Position numbers and translations under genes: made by a program. Shown piece by piece: positions 4,012-10,719 of a stretch of 10,719 nt of DNA. The notes under the pieces were generated by a model. It had not been told where the DNA came from, searched no databases, and saw nothing but the letters and a program-made list of their open reading frames with translations. Source of the DNA: Bacillota bacterium (GTDB lineage: Bacteria > Bacillota > Clostridia > Christensenellales > CAG-138). The number at the start of each line of letters is the position of its first letter. The stretch's first letter is position 1. The stretch is from NCBI GenBank assembly GCA_023458615.1, contig JAEWYV010000044.1, positions 1 through 10,719 of the forward strand. The letters run 5' to 3'.

Positions 4012-5739
4012 ATGAAACGATTGTTACCGTTCCTCGGCTGCCTTGCTCTCTTGCTGCTCACAGGTTGTGCAGACAAAACAGCAGAAGCACTGCCAGCCCC
4101 AACCCCTTTGGCGAGCGAAACGCCGCATATCGTCATTCTATCGGGAACGCCGGAACCGGTTGCAACCGCAACGCCGGAACCGACGGCGGAACCCGTGGAT
4201 CATATCGGGCAGAGCGCGCGGGACAATATGCTCCTGCAGCTCCCGACTCTCAAGCTGGTTGGTTTCAAGGGAGCAATCCTGCTCTATCAAGAAGCAAGTG
4301 AACGGGGCGAGAGCGTCAAGCTGGTCAACAAGGTGACCGACCGCACTCTCAACGAGCTGATTGTCCTCGGCGAACAAACCTCCGCAGAGGGCGATCTGTT
4401 CTATCAAATTCGCACCGCGTTTTCCGGCGAGACGGGCTATGTCCTCGCGGAGGACACCATCCCCAGCACACTTGCGGCTAGCGGAGTCAGCGGTTATGCG
4501 TTGATGCAGTGCGCCAACTGCACCATCATGAAATCACCGGACGAGGAAAGCCCCGTTTTGGCGCAGGAAAGCTATCACGCTGCGCGAATCCTCGGCAGCT
4601 ATAAGAATTTCTCCTATGTTATCACCGAGGATGGCAACATGGGCTATGTAAAGCCCGACCAGCTCAAGCAGATTGACGCCGCCACGCTCGAGCAATATTT
4701 ATCCTCTGGCAGCACGCCCGCGGCAACGGGCGCGTTTGACATTGAAAACCTGATTTCCTATGCCAAGCGGCAGACACAGGCCGCATCGACAGAGGACTTG
4801 ATCTTTGACGGACTGACCCGCATGGGCGTTTACTTCAACCCCGGCTACTATACGTTTTATCACAAGGAACTCAGTGACCTCGCGCAGTATCCCATCGGCT
4901 ATCATGACGACGTATATAACTCCACGCTCTTTCAGCTCTGGAACACCGCCGGAAATCTCGCCACCTATGAGGATCAAGAGATGCAGTGGTCCTATATACC
5001 CGCCAACGGTTCTCTGGAGCGCGGCGACCTGTTGTTCTTTTCGGAATATGGATCGGGCGACACGGTAGAGGTGGAAAAATATCTGGTGGTGCTGCGCGGG
5101 CCGGACTCCGGCTATGTCACCGCCTGCGGCATCTATCTGGGCAATAATCAAATGCTTTGGGTCAAGGATGGAACGGTCACCACGCTGGATCAGCTCACCT
5201 CCGCGCCCATCTGGAAATATTTTGACTCCGCGCGCCGTATCCAGCCGGCGGTGACCGATTTGAAATCACACCTGATTGAGACGACCATCTCCTCGATTTA
5301 CGACCGCCTCGGCACCCCGTATAACAACTTCTGCCGTATGGGAGAAACCAGCTACGATTGCTCCGGCATCGTAGGGTGGGCCTTCCGCCGCGCGGGGGCA
5401 ACCCAACTAAAGGGCAACCAGCAGTTCCGGGAAACGACCGCATCCGGGTTGGCGCATCTTGAGGTACTGTATTACGAAGGTAAAACACTGAAGTTTGATT
5501 ATGTAGCCAAGAGTTCGGGCGACCAAACCACCATCCCCTTGCTGGAGCGCGGCGACCTGATCTTCCTGCTCGGCGAGAAGCAAAAGCGCATTTCGCATGT
5601 GATGATCTACTTAGGTGACATGCGAGTGATCCACTCCACAACGGTAACGGACTTCTACCGCGGCACACTTGTTGCGGGATTTCGTGAGGAGTTGCAAGGA
5701 CTCTATACCAACGCAATTCGCATCATATCCGTAGAATAA
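4012..5739 (+). CDS. Lipoprotein with SH3-like domains and C-terminal NlpC/P60 peptidase
   Basis: A 575-residue predicted cell-surface lipoprotein. Residues 1-18 are a signal peptide ending in the lipobox L-L-T-G-C, with C19 the lipidated residue. A Pro/Thr/Glu-rich linker with repeated T-P-E-P follows (about 29-62). Two bacterial SH3-like regions span about 82-150 and 160-218. Residues about 242-395 look like a degenerate NlpC/P60 unit: E-R-G-D-L-L-F (336-342) and A-C-G-I-Y-L-G (371-377), with no cysteine between C170 and C372. Residues about 420-575 are an intact NlpC/P60 domain with catalytic D-C-S-G (C450), S-H-V (H529) and a likely third residue H541, plus E-R-G-D-L-I-F (512-518). Such enzymes cleave peptide stems of peptidoglycan, often the gamma-D-Glu-diamino-acid bond. 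GGAGG lies 4 nt before the ATG. It is a single-gene transcription unit between its own promoter and a strong terminator. Confidence 0.9.
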   Translation: MKRLLPFLGCLALLLLTGCADKTAEALPAPTPLASETPHIVILSGTPEPVATATPEPTAEPVDHIGQSARDNMLLQLPTLKLVGFKGAILLYQEASERGESVKLVNKVTDRTLNELIVLGEQTSAEGDLFYQIRTAFSGETGYVLAEDTIPSTLAASGVSGYALMQCANCTIMKSPDEESPVLAQESYHAARILGSYKNFSYVITEDGNMGYVKPDQLKQIDAATLEQYLSSGSTPAATGAFDIENLISYAKRQTQAASTEDLIFDGLTRMGVYFNPGYYTFYHKELSDLAQYPIGYHDDVYNSTLFQLWNTAGNLATYEDQEMQWSYIPANGSLERGDLLFFSEYGSGDTVEVEKYLVVLRGPDSGYVTACGIYLGNNQMLWVKDGTVTTLDQLTSAPIWKYFDSARRIQPAVTDLKSHLIETTISSIYDRLGTPYNNFCRMGETSYDCSGIVGWAFRRAGATQLKGNQQFRETTASGLAHLEVLYYEGKTLKFDYVAKSSGDQTTIPLLERGDLIFLLGEKQKRISHVMIYLGDMRVIHSTTVTDFYRGTLVAGFREELQGLYTNAIRIISVE

Positions 5740-5770
5740 ACCTTCTTCTTGATCCATCTGAATTCAAGCA

Positions 5771-5796
5771 AAAACGGGAGCGCCAGCTCCCGTTTT
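5771..5796. terminator. Strong bidirectional terminator between lipoprotein gene and uvrB
   Basis: A perfect 11-bp stem, AAAACGGGAGC (5771-5781) with GCTCCCGTTTT (5786-5796), encloses a GCCA tetraloop. T-runs are available on both strands. It lies between two convergent stop codons and should end transcription from both sides. Confidence 0.92.
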
Positions 5797-5806
5797 GATT
5801 GCTTCT

Positions 5807-7837
5807 CTATTTTCTCGACCGGCCCTTGTTGCGCAACTTTGCGCCAATGGTGCCGGGCTTTGGTTTGCTGCTTCGCTCCAGGGCCTCTTCGCCGGAGAGC
5901 TTGCGAATTTCGTCGCGGAGCTTTGCCGCCTGCTCAAACTCCAGTTCCCGCGCCGCCTGCCGCATCTCCTCGGTGAGCAGCTTCACGCGCGCTGCCTTGT
6001 CCTCCGCGCTCATCTCGTCGCCAACATCCACAACCTTTCTTGTGATGATCAGCGTTTCACGGATCGCCTTCTTGACGCTCTGCGGCGTAATGCCATGCGC
6101 CTCATTATACGCCATCTGGATCGTCCGGCGGCGGGTGGTCTCGTCCATTGCGTATTGCATGGACGGGGTGATCACATCCGCATAGAGGATGACCTTGCCC
6201 TCCACATTGCGCGCCGCGCGGCCAATGGTCTGCACCAGGCTTGTAGACGAGCGTAAGAAACCCTCTTTATCTGCGTCCAGAATCGCAACAAGCCCCACTT
6301 CCGGCAAATCTAAGCCCTCACGGAGCAGATTGATCCCCACAAGCACGTCAAATTCGCCCAGTCGCAGGTCACGGATGATCTCCATGCGCTCAATTGTCTC
6401 AATATCCGCGTGCATATAGCGCACGCGAATCTTCATGCCATCGAGATACTCGGTCAAATCCTCCGCCATGCGCTTGGTCAGCGTGGTGACCAGCGTACGG
6501 TAGCCCTTCTGCGCCTGTAAACGAACCTCCCCCAACAGATCGTCGATCTGCCCTTTGACGGGTCGAACCTCCACTTCCGGGTCAATTAGTCCCGTTGGGC
6601 GAATAATCTGCTCCACAACCTGTGTTGCACGCTTAATTTCGTATTCTGCGGGCGTTGCCGAGATGCAGACCATCTGCGGCACACGCGCCTCAAACTCCGG
6701 AAACTTCAGAGGGCGGTTGTCAAACGCGCTGGGGATGCGAAATCCATAGTCCACCAATGAGGTTTTCCGCGCGAGGTCGCCGCGATACATCGCGCCAATC
6801 TGCGGCAGGGTCACGTGGCTCTCGTCGATGATGACCAGGAAATCCTTCGGGAAATAGTCGATAAGTGTAAATGGCGGCTGCCCCGGCTTTCGTCCATCAA
6901 AATAGCGCGAGTAGTTTTCAATGCCGTTGCAATAGCCAATTTCGCGTATCATCTCCAGATCATACTGCGTGCGCTGCTCAATTCTCTGCGCCTCGATGAG
7001 CCGGTCGTTGCTCTTAAATTCATCGCGCCGTGCAAGCGCGTCGTTCCAGATGGTGTCCATTGCGGCTTCCAGCTTTTCGCGGCTTGTAGCATAGTGCGAG
7101 GCAGGGAAGATAGCAACATGGGCCCGCTCGCCGAGAATTTCCCCCGTGAGCGAGTTGATGTCCATAATACGGTCAATCTCGTCTCCAAAGAACTCCACAC
7201 GCACCGCCGTGCCCGCGCTGGAGATCGGGAACACATCCAGCACATCGCCGCGCGCGCGGAAGGTGCCGCGCGAAAAGTCGATGTCGTTTCGCTGGAACTG
7301 GATGTCGACAAGCTTTCGCACGACCTCTTCGCGTGAAATCTGCATGCCCTTTCTCAGCGAAACGGACATGCGCATATACTCCTCCGGGTCTCCCAGCGCA
7401 TAGATGCAGGAGACGGACGCGACGATGATAACATCCCGTCGCTCGTTGAGTGAGCTGGTTGCGCTGTAGCGTAACCGATCAATCTCCTCGTTGATTGCAG
7501 TCGTCTTCTCGATGTAGGTGTCCGAAGACGGAATATACGCCTCCGGCTGATAGTAGTCGTAATAGCTCACAAAGTATTCCACCGCGCTGTCGGGGAAAAA
7601 CTCTCGAAACTCGGAGCAAAGCTGCGCTGCGAGCGTCTTGTTATGCGCGATGACAAGCGTCGGCTTTTGCACACGCTCAATCACCTTCGCCATGGTGTAG
7701 GTTTTTCCGCTTCCGGTGACGCCGAGCAGCACCTGCGCCGCGTCTCCGCGCAAAATCCCCTCTGAGAGGCGGTCTATCGCCTGCGGCTGGTCGCCCGCGG
7801 GTTGATATTCGGATACCAGTTTAAATTCATTCATCAT
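5807..7837 (-). CDS. uvrB: UvrB, excinuclease ABC subunit B
   Basis: A 676-residue nucleotide excision repair protein that receives damage from UvrA, verifies it by its helicase-like motor and recruits UvrC. All hallmarks are present: Walker A G-V-T-G-S-G-K-T (39-46), the damage-probing beta-hairpin Y-Y-D-Y-Y-Q-P-E-A-Y (92-101), Walker B D-E-S-H (338-341), S-A-T-P (393-396), Q-T-I-G-R-A-A-R-N (536-544), and a C-terminal UVR domain for UvrC contact (about 618-646). The length is normal for the family. Two adjacent ATGs could serve as start; the second (7834) sits better behind GTGGAAAG, and neither has a strong ribosome binding site. No clear GAAC-type LexA/DinR box is seen directly upstream. 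uvrA and uvrC are not in the window. It is the last gene of the minus-strand cluster, 83 nt after a Dabb gene. Confidence 0.98.
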   Translation of the reverse strand: MMNEFKLVSEYQPAGDQPQAIDRLSEGILRGDAAQVLLGVTGSGKTYTMAKVIERVQKPTLVIAHNKTLAAQLCSEFREFFPDSAVEYFVSYYDYYQPEAYIPSSDTYIEKTTAINEEIDRLRYSATSSLNERRDVIIVASVSCIYALGDPEEYMRMSVSLRKGMQISREEVVRKLVDIQFQRNDIDFSRGTFRARGDVLDVFPISSAGTAVRVEFFGDEIDRIMDINSLTGEILGERAHVAIFPASHYATSREKLEAAMDTIWNDALARRDEFKSNDRLIEAQRIEQRTQYDLEMIREIGYCNGIENYSRYFDGRKPGQPPFTLIDYFPKDFLVIIDESHVTLPQIGAMYRGDLARKTSLVDYGFRIPSAFDNRPLKFPEFEARVPQMVCISATPAEYEIKRATQVVEQIIRPTGLIDPEVEVRPVKGQIDDLLGEVRLQAQKGYRTLVTTLTKRMAEDLTEYLDGMKIRVRYMHADIETIERMEIIRDLRLGEFDVLVGINLLREGLDLPEVGLVAILDADKEGFLRSSTSLVQTIGRAARNVEGKVILYADVITPSMQYAMDETTRRRTIQMAYNEAHGITPQSVKKAIRETLIITRKVVDVGDEMSAEDKAARVKLLTEEMRQAARELEFEQAAKLRDEIRKLSGEEALERSSKPKPGTIGAKLRNKGRSRK

Positions 7838-7863
7838 CTTTCCACTTATATTCGGTCAAATCA

Positions 7864-7932
7864 GGTTCAACGCTTGCGCAATCTCGTTTCATAATCCGTC
7901 ACGTAGTCCGGGTTCAACGGTCATGCAATCTC
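7864..7932. repeat. Imperfect direct repeat around the 3' end of the first Dabb gene
   Basis: A 22-bp unit, GGTTCAACG-5 nt-GCAATCTC, occurs at 7864-7885 and again at 7911-7932 (offset 47 bp). The outer 17 bases are identical and the central five mostly differ. The second copy overlaps the end of the Dabb coding sequence; the first lies in the uvrB leader. It may be a relic of a local duplication. The function is unknown. Confidence 0.5.
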
Positions 7933-8211
7933 ATACACAACGGTCTTGCCATCGATCCGGTGCGCATAGATATATTCCCTTGCCTCTTCGTGCGCGGGGT
8001 GTTTGTCGTAGACCGCGATGGCGTCAAGATCGGCAAAGGTGCATGTCAGCGCGAGGTCATAACTCCGCTCGCCGTTGCGCCAGATATCCGCGCCGGTCTC
8101 CATTGAAAGAATCTCCGGAATCTTACCCACCATGCCATGTAGCTTTTCAATCACCGTCGGCAGGCATTCCTCCGGATCGCGAAACTTGAACAATACGATA
8201 TACTTCAGCAT
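7921..8211 (-). CDS. Dabb-domain (stress-responsive alpha/beta barrel) protein
   Basis: A 96-residue single-domain protein of the Dabb family, which forms dimeric ferredoxin-like barrels. Seen: M-L-K-Y-I-V-L-F-K-F-R as first strand, an amphipathic helix with the I-P-E-I-L-S-M-E-T-G turn, S-Y-D-L-A-L-T-C-T-F, and the characteristic Y-D-K-H-P-A-H-E-E-A-R-E-Y-I near the end. Family members include plant stress proteins and some polyketide cyclases, but most bacterial ones have no known role, so no reaction is assigned. It is paralogous to the adjacent upstream gene (near half of residues identical by eye), with a 49-nt gap. The ribosome binding site is unclear: GAGG ends one base before the ATG, and an AGAGGAG sits too far upstream. 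Confidence 0.88.
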   Translation of the reverse strand: MLKYIVLFKFRDPEECLPTVIEKLHGMVGKIPEILSMETGADIWRNGERSYDLALTCTFADLDAIAVYDKHPAHEEAREYIYAHRIDGKTVVYEIA

Positions 8212-8260
8212 GCCTCACACTACTCCTCTCGCTTCATGATCGGTAATATTTCGAAATCAA

Positions 8261-8545
8261 TTAAAACTCAAAATCCACCGTTGCCGTTGCAGTGCGGTGC
8301 GCCTTGATATAGGCGCGCGCCTTCTCGTGCTCCGGGTGATGGTCGTAGACCTCTAAATCTTCCTTGGTATCAAACGTCACAATCAACGCCAGATCAAAGC
8401 TCCGCTCGCTGTGTTTAAAGTCCCGCCCGGTCTCGATGGTGCGTATCTGCGGGATGGTGTCTTTGAGCGCGAGGAGCATATCGCTCGCAACAGGTGCCTG
8501 CTCGTTCGGGTTTTCAAACTTCGTAAAAACAATATGCTTGATCAT
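8261..8545 (-). CDS. Dabb-domain protein, tandem paralog
   Basis: A 94-residue Dabb-family protein with M-I-K-H-I-V-F-T-K-F as first strand, I-P-Q-I-R-T-I-E-T-G, S-F-D-L-A-L-I-V-T-F, and Y-D-H-H-P-E-H-E-K-A-R-A-Y-I. It shares the whole layout of the next gene downstream, indicating tandem duplication followed by divergence. The ATG has a good AAGGAG (8560-8555) 9 nt upstream. Immediately before that site is a small perfect hairpin TCGGC-TTC-GCCGA (8561-8573), which might affect translation or mark RNA processing after holA. The substrate and role are unknown. Confidence 0.88.
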   Translation of the reverse strand: MIKHIVFTKFENPNEQAPVASDMLLALKDTIPQIRTIETGRDFKHSERSFDLALIVTFDTKEDLEVYDHHPEHEKARAYIKAHRTATATVDFEF

Positions 8546-8584
8546 AATTCTATTCTCCTTTCGGCTTCGCCGACTTGAATTCTA

Positions 8585-9562
8585 TTAGAAATTCTCCTGA
8601 CAGGCGAGAATCAAGGCTTCCTCCGCCTTTGCCAGTCCCTGTTTTTGCTTCCATTCAATCGAGGCAAACGCCTCCAGCATATTGACGAGTTGGACATAGC
8701 TTCTCTTTTTTGCGCTCGCCGCAGCCTTCTGCACAGGGTAGGATTTCATGCCCAATATCTGCGCAATCTGTGCTTCGTTCTTGCCGCCCAGCAGGAGTTG
8801 CTTGACGTTGAGTACCGTGCGCACATTTCGCTCAAAGAGCGTGGAGAGCCCCATCGCGCTCTCTGCGGGATCGTTGAGCAGCGTTGTAAGCATGCGAATC
8901 CCCTCGCGCTTGTTGCCCGCCCAGAGGGGATCCATGATTTTAAACACCTCGTATTCGCTGCTGGGCTTGACGCATGCCTCTACAGCCTTTACCGTCACGC
9001 GATTGCCAAACCCCACATACGCGCCGAGCATGAGAAGCGTGTTTTCCAGCGCGCCGAGATCCGCGCCGAGATACTGCGCCAGCAGGCTGCCCGCCGCGCC
9101 ATCCAGCGCCATGCCGTTTTCCTTTGCCCGTTTTTGCAGAAAAGTCTGTACCTGATCCGGCTCTAGAGGGTTGAAGCTGACCGCGTGATCCTGCGCGGCA
9201 ATCGACTTATAGAGCGGATTGGTCGCGGGCGCTTTTCCCGAGCGGACGAAAAGAAGCACCGTCGTTTCCGGTATGGATTTGACATATCCCTCGAGGGCGT
9301 TTGCGGTGTCTGCATCAAACTCCTGCACCACCACGACGCGCAGCTCATCAAAGAATGGCTGTGTCTCTGCCGCGGCCTGAATTTCCGCCGCGGAAGGGCT
9401 CCTTAAAAACGTGGTGTTCATATCCCGCATGTCGGGATTGGTGCGCTCGACAACCGCCCGCACGCCTTTGTTGAGGCTATATGGGTCCTCGCCGCAAAAA
9501 TAGTAGGCGCCACCGAGCGGAGCACAGCCCGCAAGTGCTGTTAGAAAAGCAATTCCATCCAT
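8585..9562 (-). CDS. holA: HolA, DNA polymerase III delta subunit
   Basis: A 325-residue clamp-loader subunit that opens the beta sliding clamp at primer termini. Features fit the family: N-terminal Y-Y-F-C-G-E-D (20-26), a degenerate AAA+ part with the strand E-L-R-V-V-V-V-Q-E-F, L-E-G-Y-V-K-S-I-P-E-T-T-V-L-L-F-V, a middle G-A-D-L-G-A-L-E-N-T-L helix, Y-E-V-F-K-I-M-D-P-L, and the C-terminal collar region with R-N-V-R-T-V-L-N-V-K-Q-L-L-L-G-G and I-A-Q-I-L-G-M-K. The length is typical. The neighbourhood (comEC-like gene upstream) matches Firmicutes, although the usual rpsT partner is missing. The ATG lies only 7 nt beyond a TATAAT box and has no Shine-Dalgarno at normal distance, so a leaderless mRNA is likely. 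Confidence 0.9.
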   Translation of the reverse strand: MDGIAFLTALAGCAPLGGAYYFCGEDPYSLNKGVRAVVERTNPDMRDMNTTFLRSPSAAEIQAAAETQPFFDELRVVVVQEFDADTANALEGYVKSIPETTVLLFVRSGKAPATNPLYKSIAAQDHAVSFNPLEPDQVQTFLQKRAKENGMALDGAAGSLLAQYLGADLGALENTLLMLGAYVGFGNRVTVKAVEACVKPSSEYEVFKIMDPLWAGNKREGIRMLTTLLNDPAESAMGLSTLFERNVRTVLNVKQLLLGGKNEAQIAQILGMKSYPVQKAAASAKKRSYVQLVNMLEAFASIEWKQKQGLAKAEEALILACQENF

Positions 9563-9569
9563 AGGGGTT

Positions 9570-9597
9570 ATTATATCATCCTCCGCGTTTCTTGCAA
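9570..9597 (-). promoter_or_regulatory. Extended -10 promoter of holA
   Basis: On the minus strand, TTGCAA (9597-9592), a 16-nt spacer, then a perfect TATAAT (9575-9570) preceded by TGA, giving the extended -10 TGATATAAT. The predicted start falls on or next to the holA ATG at 9562. Nothing closer to the ATG resembles a ribosome binding site; a GGAGG (9584-9580) lies upstream of the -10 and would not be transcribed from this promoter. Confidence 0.75.
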
Positions 9598-9655
9598 ACG
9601 ATTGTTCTTACGTTGTCGCCCGCTTTACGATTCCCGCGCGAAAAGCCGCCCTCCA

Positions 9656-10189
9656 TCACTCTGCCGGTACGCCATTGCGATAGACCGTGAAAAGGATTTG
9701 CTCCTGCATCCTTTGCAGCGCGTCCTCCGTTACCGCATCGGGATACACCATCATGCGAAGCGGCACCGGCTCCCCGCCCGCGCGGAGCTTCGGTTGTGGA
9801 TAGCGTATTTCACTCAAGCGAAGATGCAGCCGCTCATAAAACGCAATCCGCCGCGTTGCCTCCTTTGTGTCCGCATCCTCCACCTCGATCACCACAGGGC
9901 AATTAGCCTGCTCCAGATATGTTCCAAAGACATCCGTGCCGATTCCTTTTCCGCGGGTGTTGGGATTCACGGCAAAATGCTCCACAAAGCAGAATCCATC
10001 CAGCCGCCACTCGGCGATAAACGCTTGAATCGCGTCCTCCTGCATCACGGCAAGCACGCGATAATCCTCCCGTGCGAGCAGGGCCAGTTCGCCCTCGTAT
10101 GTGCGAATCTCCGCGGTCGGAAAGGATTGTCGCATCAGTTCATACAACGCCGGAAACGCCTCCGGCGATAATTTTAGAAGCATTGCCAT
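9656..10189 (-). CDS. GNAT-family N-acetyltransferase
   Basis: A 177-residue protein of the GNAT superfamily, which transfers an acetyl group from acetyl-CoA to an amine. The acetyl-CoA-binding motif A is clear: H-F-A-V-N-P-N-T-R-G-K-G-I-G (71-84), with the pyrophosphate loop R79-G-K-G-I-G84. A strand, V-V-I-E-V-E-D-A, and then R-I-A-F-Y-E-R-L-H-L follow in the usual motif B position. The substrate cannot be told from sequence; the fold could serve protein or small-molecule acetylation. The start at 10189 was chosen because GGAGG (10201-10197) is 7 nt upstream. An upstream in-frame ATG at 10216 would place that site inside the gene and is not favoured. It lies between holA and the DnaA-box region, an addition to the usual comEC-holA order. 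Confidence 0.85.
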   Translation of the reverse strand: MAMLLKLSPEAFPALYELMRQSFPTAEIRTYEGELALLAREDYRVLAVMQEDAIQAFIAEWRLDGFCFVEHFAVNPNTRGKGIGTDVFGTYLEQANCPVVIEVEDADTKEATRRIAFYERLHLRLSEIRYPQPKLRAGGEPVPLRMMVYPDAVTEDALQRMQEQILFTVYRNGVPAE

Positions 10190-10240
10190 ATACCCACCTC
10201 CGATTATTCCGATCAACGAGTCTATTGTTTCTTATCATTC

Positions 10241-10398
10241 GCATCCACAAAGTTATCCACACTCTGGGGATAACTCTGTGGATAATGGTGGAAAAAATCA
10301 AACCAGCGTGACAAAATCACCGAAAACGGGCCGTTTTTTGATGAACGAACTATGGATTGACCAAACGGTTGTTCACACAATGCACCGAGTTATCCACA
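10241..10398. promoter_or_regulatory. DnaA-box cluster
   Basis: The gap between the acetyltransferase start and comEC holds three perfect DnaA boxes TTATCCACA: 10253-10261 (plus), 10277-10285 (minus) and 10390-10398 (plus). A fourth at 10265-10273 (minus) matches 8 of 9. Weaker 7-of-9 sites lie at 10241-10249 and 10369-10377. The three boxes between 10253 and 10285 are spaced 12 bp start-to-start. Such density is far above chance and implies DnaA binding. Possible roles are transcription control of the downstream genes, DnaA titration, or an origin. No dnaA, dnaN or clear unwinding element is present, so an origin is not claimed. Confidence 0.8.
10311..10342 (-). terminator. Probable terminator after comEC
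   Basis: AAAACG (10323-10328) and CGTTTT (10332-10337) form a hairpin with a GGC loop, extended by an outer ATCA/TGAT pairing (10316-10319 with 10339-10342). Read on the minus strand it is followed by a TTTTGT tract, as expected for termination of comEC transcripts about 75 nt past its stop. The low GC content makes it modest. It lies inside the DnaA-box region. Confidence 0.4.
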
Positions 10399-10414
10399 AT
10401 TCAGTATTGTTCGG

Positions 10415-10719
10415 TCAAAAAACCGCCTTTTGCAACAGTAACCAGAGCACGCTCGAAGCAGCGAACAATGCGCTGGAATACAGAGCGCGTTGTTTTGCGT
10501 CCCTAAGACAGAGCCGTGAGGCAAAGAGCATCGCGGTTAGCCAAAGCAAATACGAAATCGCAGGCGGCGCGGGAAGATTGAGTGTGATGCTGCCGCCATA
10601 GCGCGCAACGCCCAGAATCACATCCAGCGAAACCCGCGCAATCCAGCAGACGATGTTTCCCAACGGGAGCGAGTCATAGGAGAGCAGCACGCCGACAAAC
10701 GCGGGAATTAAGAACACAC
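10415..10719 (-). CDS. comEC: ComEC/Rec2-type DNA-uptake channel, C-terminal part
   Basis: The C-terminal ~100 residues of a polytopic membrane protein whose 5' part lies beyond the window. The segment has hydrophobic helices separated by the signature S-I-T-L-N-L-P-A-P-P-A-I-S-Y-L-L-W (about 45-60 of the visible part), resembling the end of the ComEC 'competence' domain, where a P-x-P/P-A-P-P turn precedes a last helix pair. ComEC forms the inner-membrane channel for single-stranded DNA in transformation. The assignment is supported by holA lying downstream on the same strand, a common Firmicutes order. The protein stops soon after this domain, so the C-terminal metallo-beta-lactamase-like domain of many ComECs is absent. 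The frame is open to the window edge with no real start visible (GTG at 10717 is internal). Confidence 0.7.
   Translation of the reverse strand, partial: VFLIPAFVGVLLSYDSLPLGNIVCWIARVSLDVILGVARYGGSITLNLPAPPAISYLLWLTAMLFASRLCLRDAKQRALYSSALFAASSVLWLLLQKAVF

Noticed and set aside
4138..5716. Several antisense reading frames across the lipoprotein gene
   Set aside because: They overlap a well-supported gene, have low-complexity Arg/Gly-rich translations and lack ribosome binding sites.
7838..7920. LexA/DinR (SOS) box upstream of uvrB
   Set aside because: The only GAAC-like words (TTGAACC) are not arranged as a GAAC-N4-GTTC palindrome, so SOS control from this leader is not supported.
10217..10414. 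Chromosomal origin of replication (oriC)
   Set aside because: DnaA boxes are clear, but there is no dnaA/dnaN neighbour, no obvious DnaA-trio or strongly AT-rich unwinding element, and genes on the origin-proximal side run through without sign of a skew change that I can judge. It is reported as a cluster only.
1..10719. CRISPR arrays, insertion sequences, tRNA or rRNA genes
   Set aside because: I saw no regularly spaced repeats of CRISPR type, no transposase or terminal inverted repeats, and no tRNA or rRNA signatures in the gaps.

Overview
The window looks like a chromosomal segment from a monoderm Firmicute, probably a Clostridia-type lineage. Supporting signs are strong GGAGG ribosome binding sites, sigma-A-like TTGACA/TATAAT promoters, an ECF-type thiamine transporter under a TPP riboswitch, RqcP, an NlpC/P60 lipoprotein, and holA downstream of a comEC-like gene. 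Most of the window is visibly GC-rich. The first ~1.2 kb is clearly AT-richer and reads as acquired DNA. I cannot name the species.

Layout. (1) 1-1320: an AT-rich three-gene cassette of HicA-like toxin, HicB-like antitoxin and a SecB-like chaperone. It has an inverted repeat at its promoter and a bidirectional terminator at its end, and it matches a toxin-antitoxin-chaperone (TAC) module. (2) 1350-2253: thiT on the minus strand, with a 5' leader containing a TPP riboswitch and an intrinsic terminator, driven from a promoter whose -35 box lies back-to-back with that of the next operon. (3) 2225-3683: plus-strand rqcP-ispDF operon, linking ribosome quality control with isoprenoid precursor synthesis by a 4-nt gene overlap. 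(4) 3684-4011: intergenic region with a terminator candidate, three phased TGTAACA repeats, a GC-rich hairpin and a promoter. (5) 4012-5739: lipoprotein with SH3-like domains, an apparently inactive NlpC/P60-like copy and an intact C-terminal NlpC/P60 peptidase. It ends at a strong bidirectional terminator shared with uvrB. (6) 5807-10719, all minus strand: comEC (partial), a DnaA-box cluster, a GNAT acetyltransferase, holA (predicted leaderless), two tandem Dabb-domain proteins and uvrB.

How the genes fit together. The TAC cassette would be a self-contained addiction/defence-type unit in which the SecB-like protein guards the antitoxin. thiT is controlled by its own product's cofactor. The minus-strand cluster mixes DNA uptake, replication and repair functions (comEC, holA, uvrB) with small accessory proteins. 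The DnaA-box cluster upstream of the acetyltransferase and holA suggests a link to replication control, although nothing here shows it to be the chromosomal origin.

The most noteworthy items are the HicAB-SecB TAC module in a Gram-positive background, the DnaA-box cluster between comEC and holA, the NlpC/P60 duplication with one dead copy, the back-to-back divergent promoters, and the likely leaderless holA.
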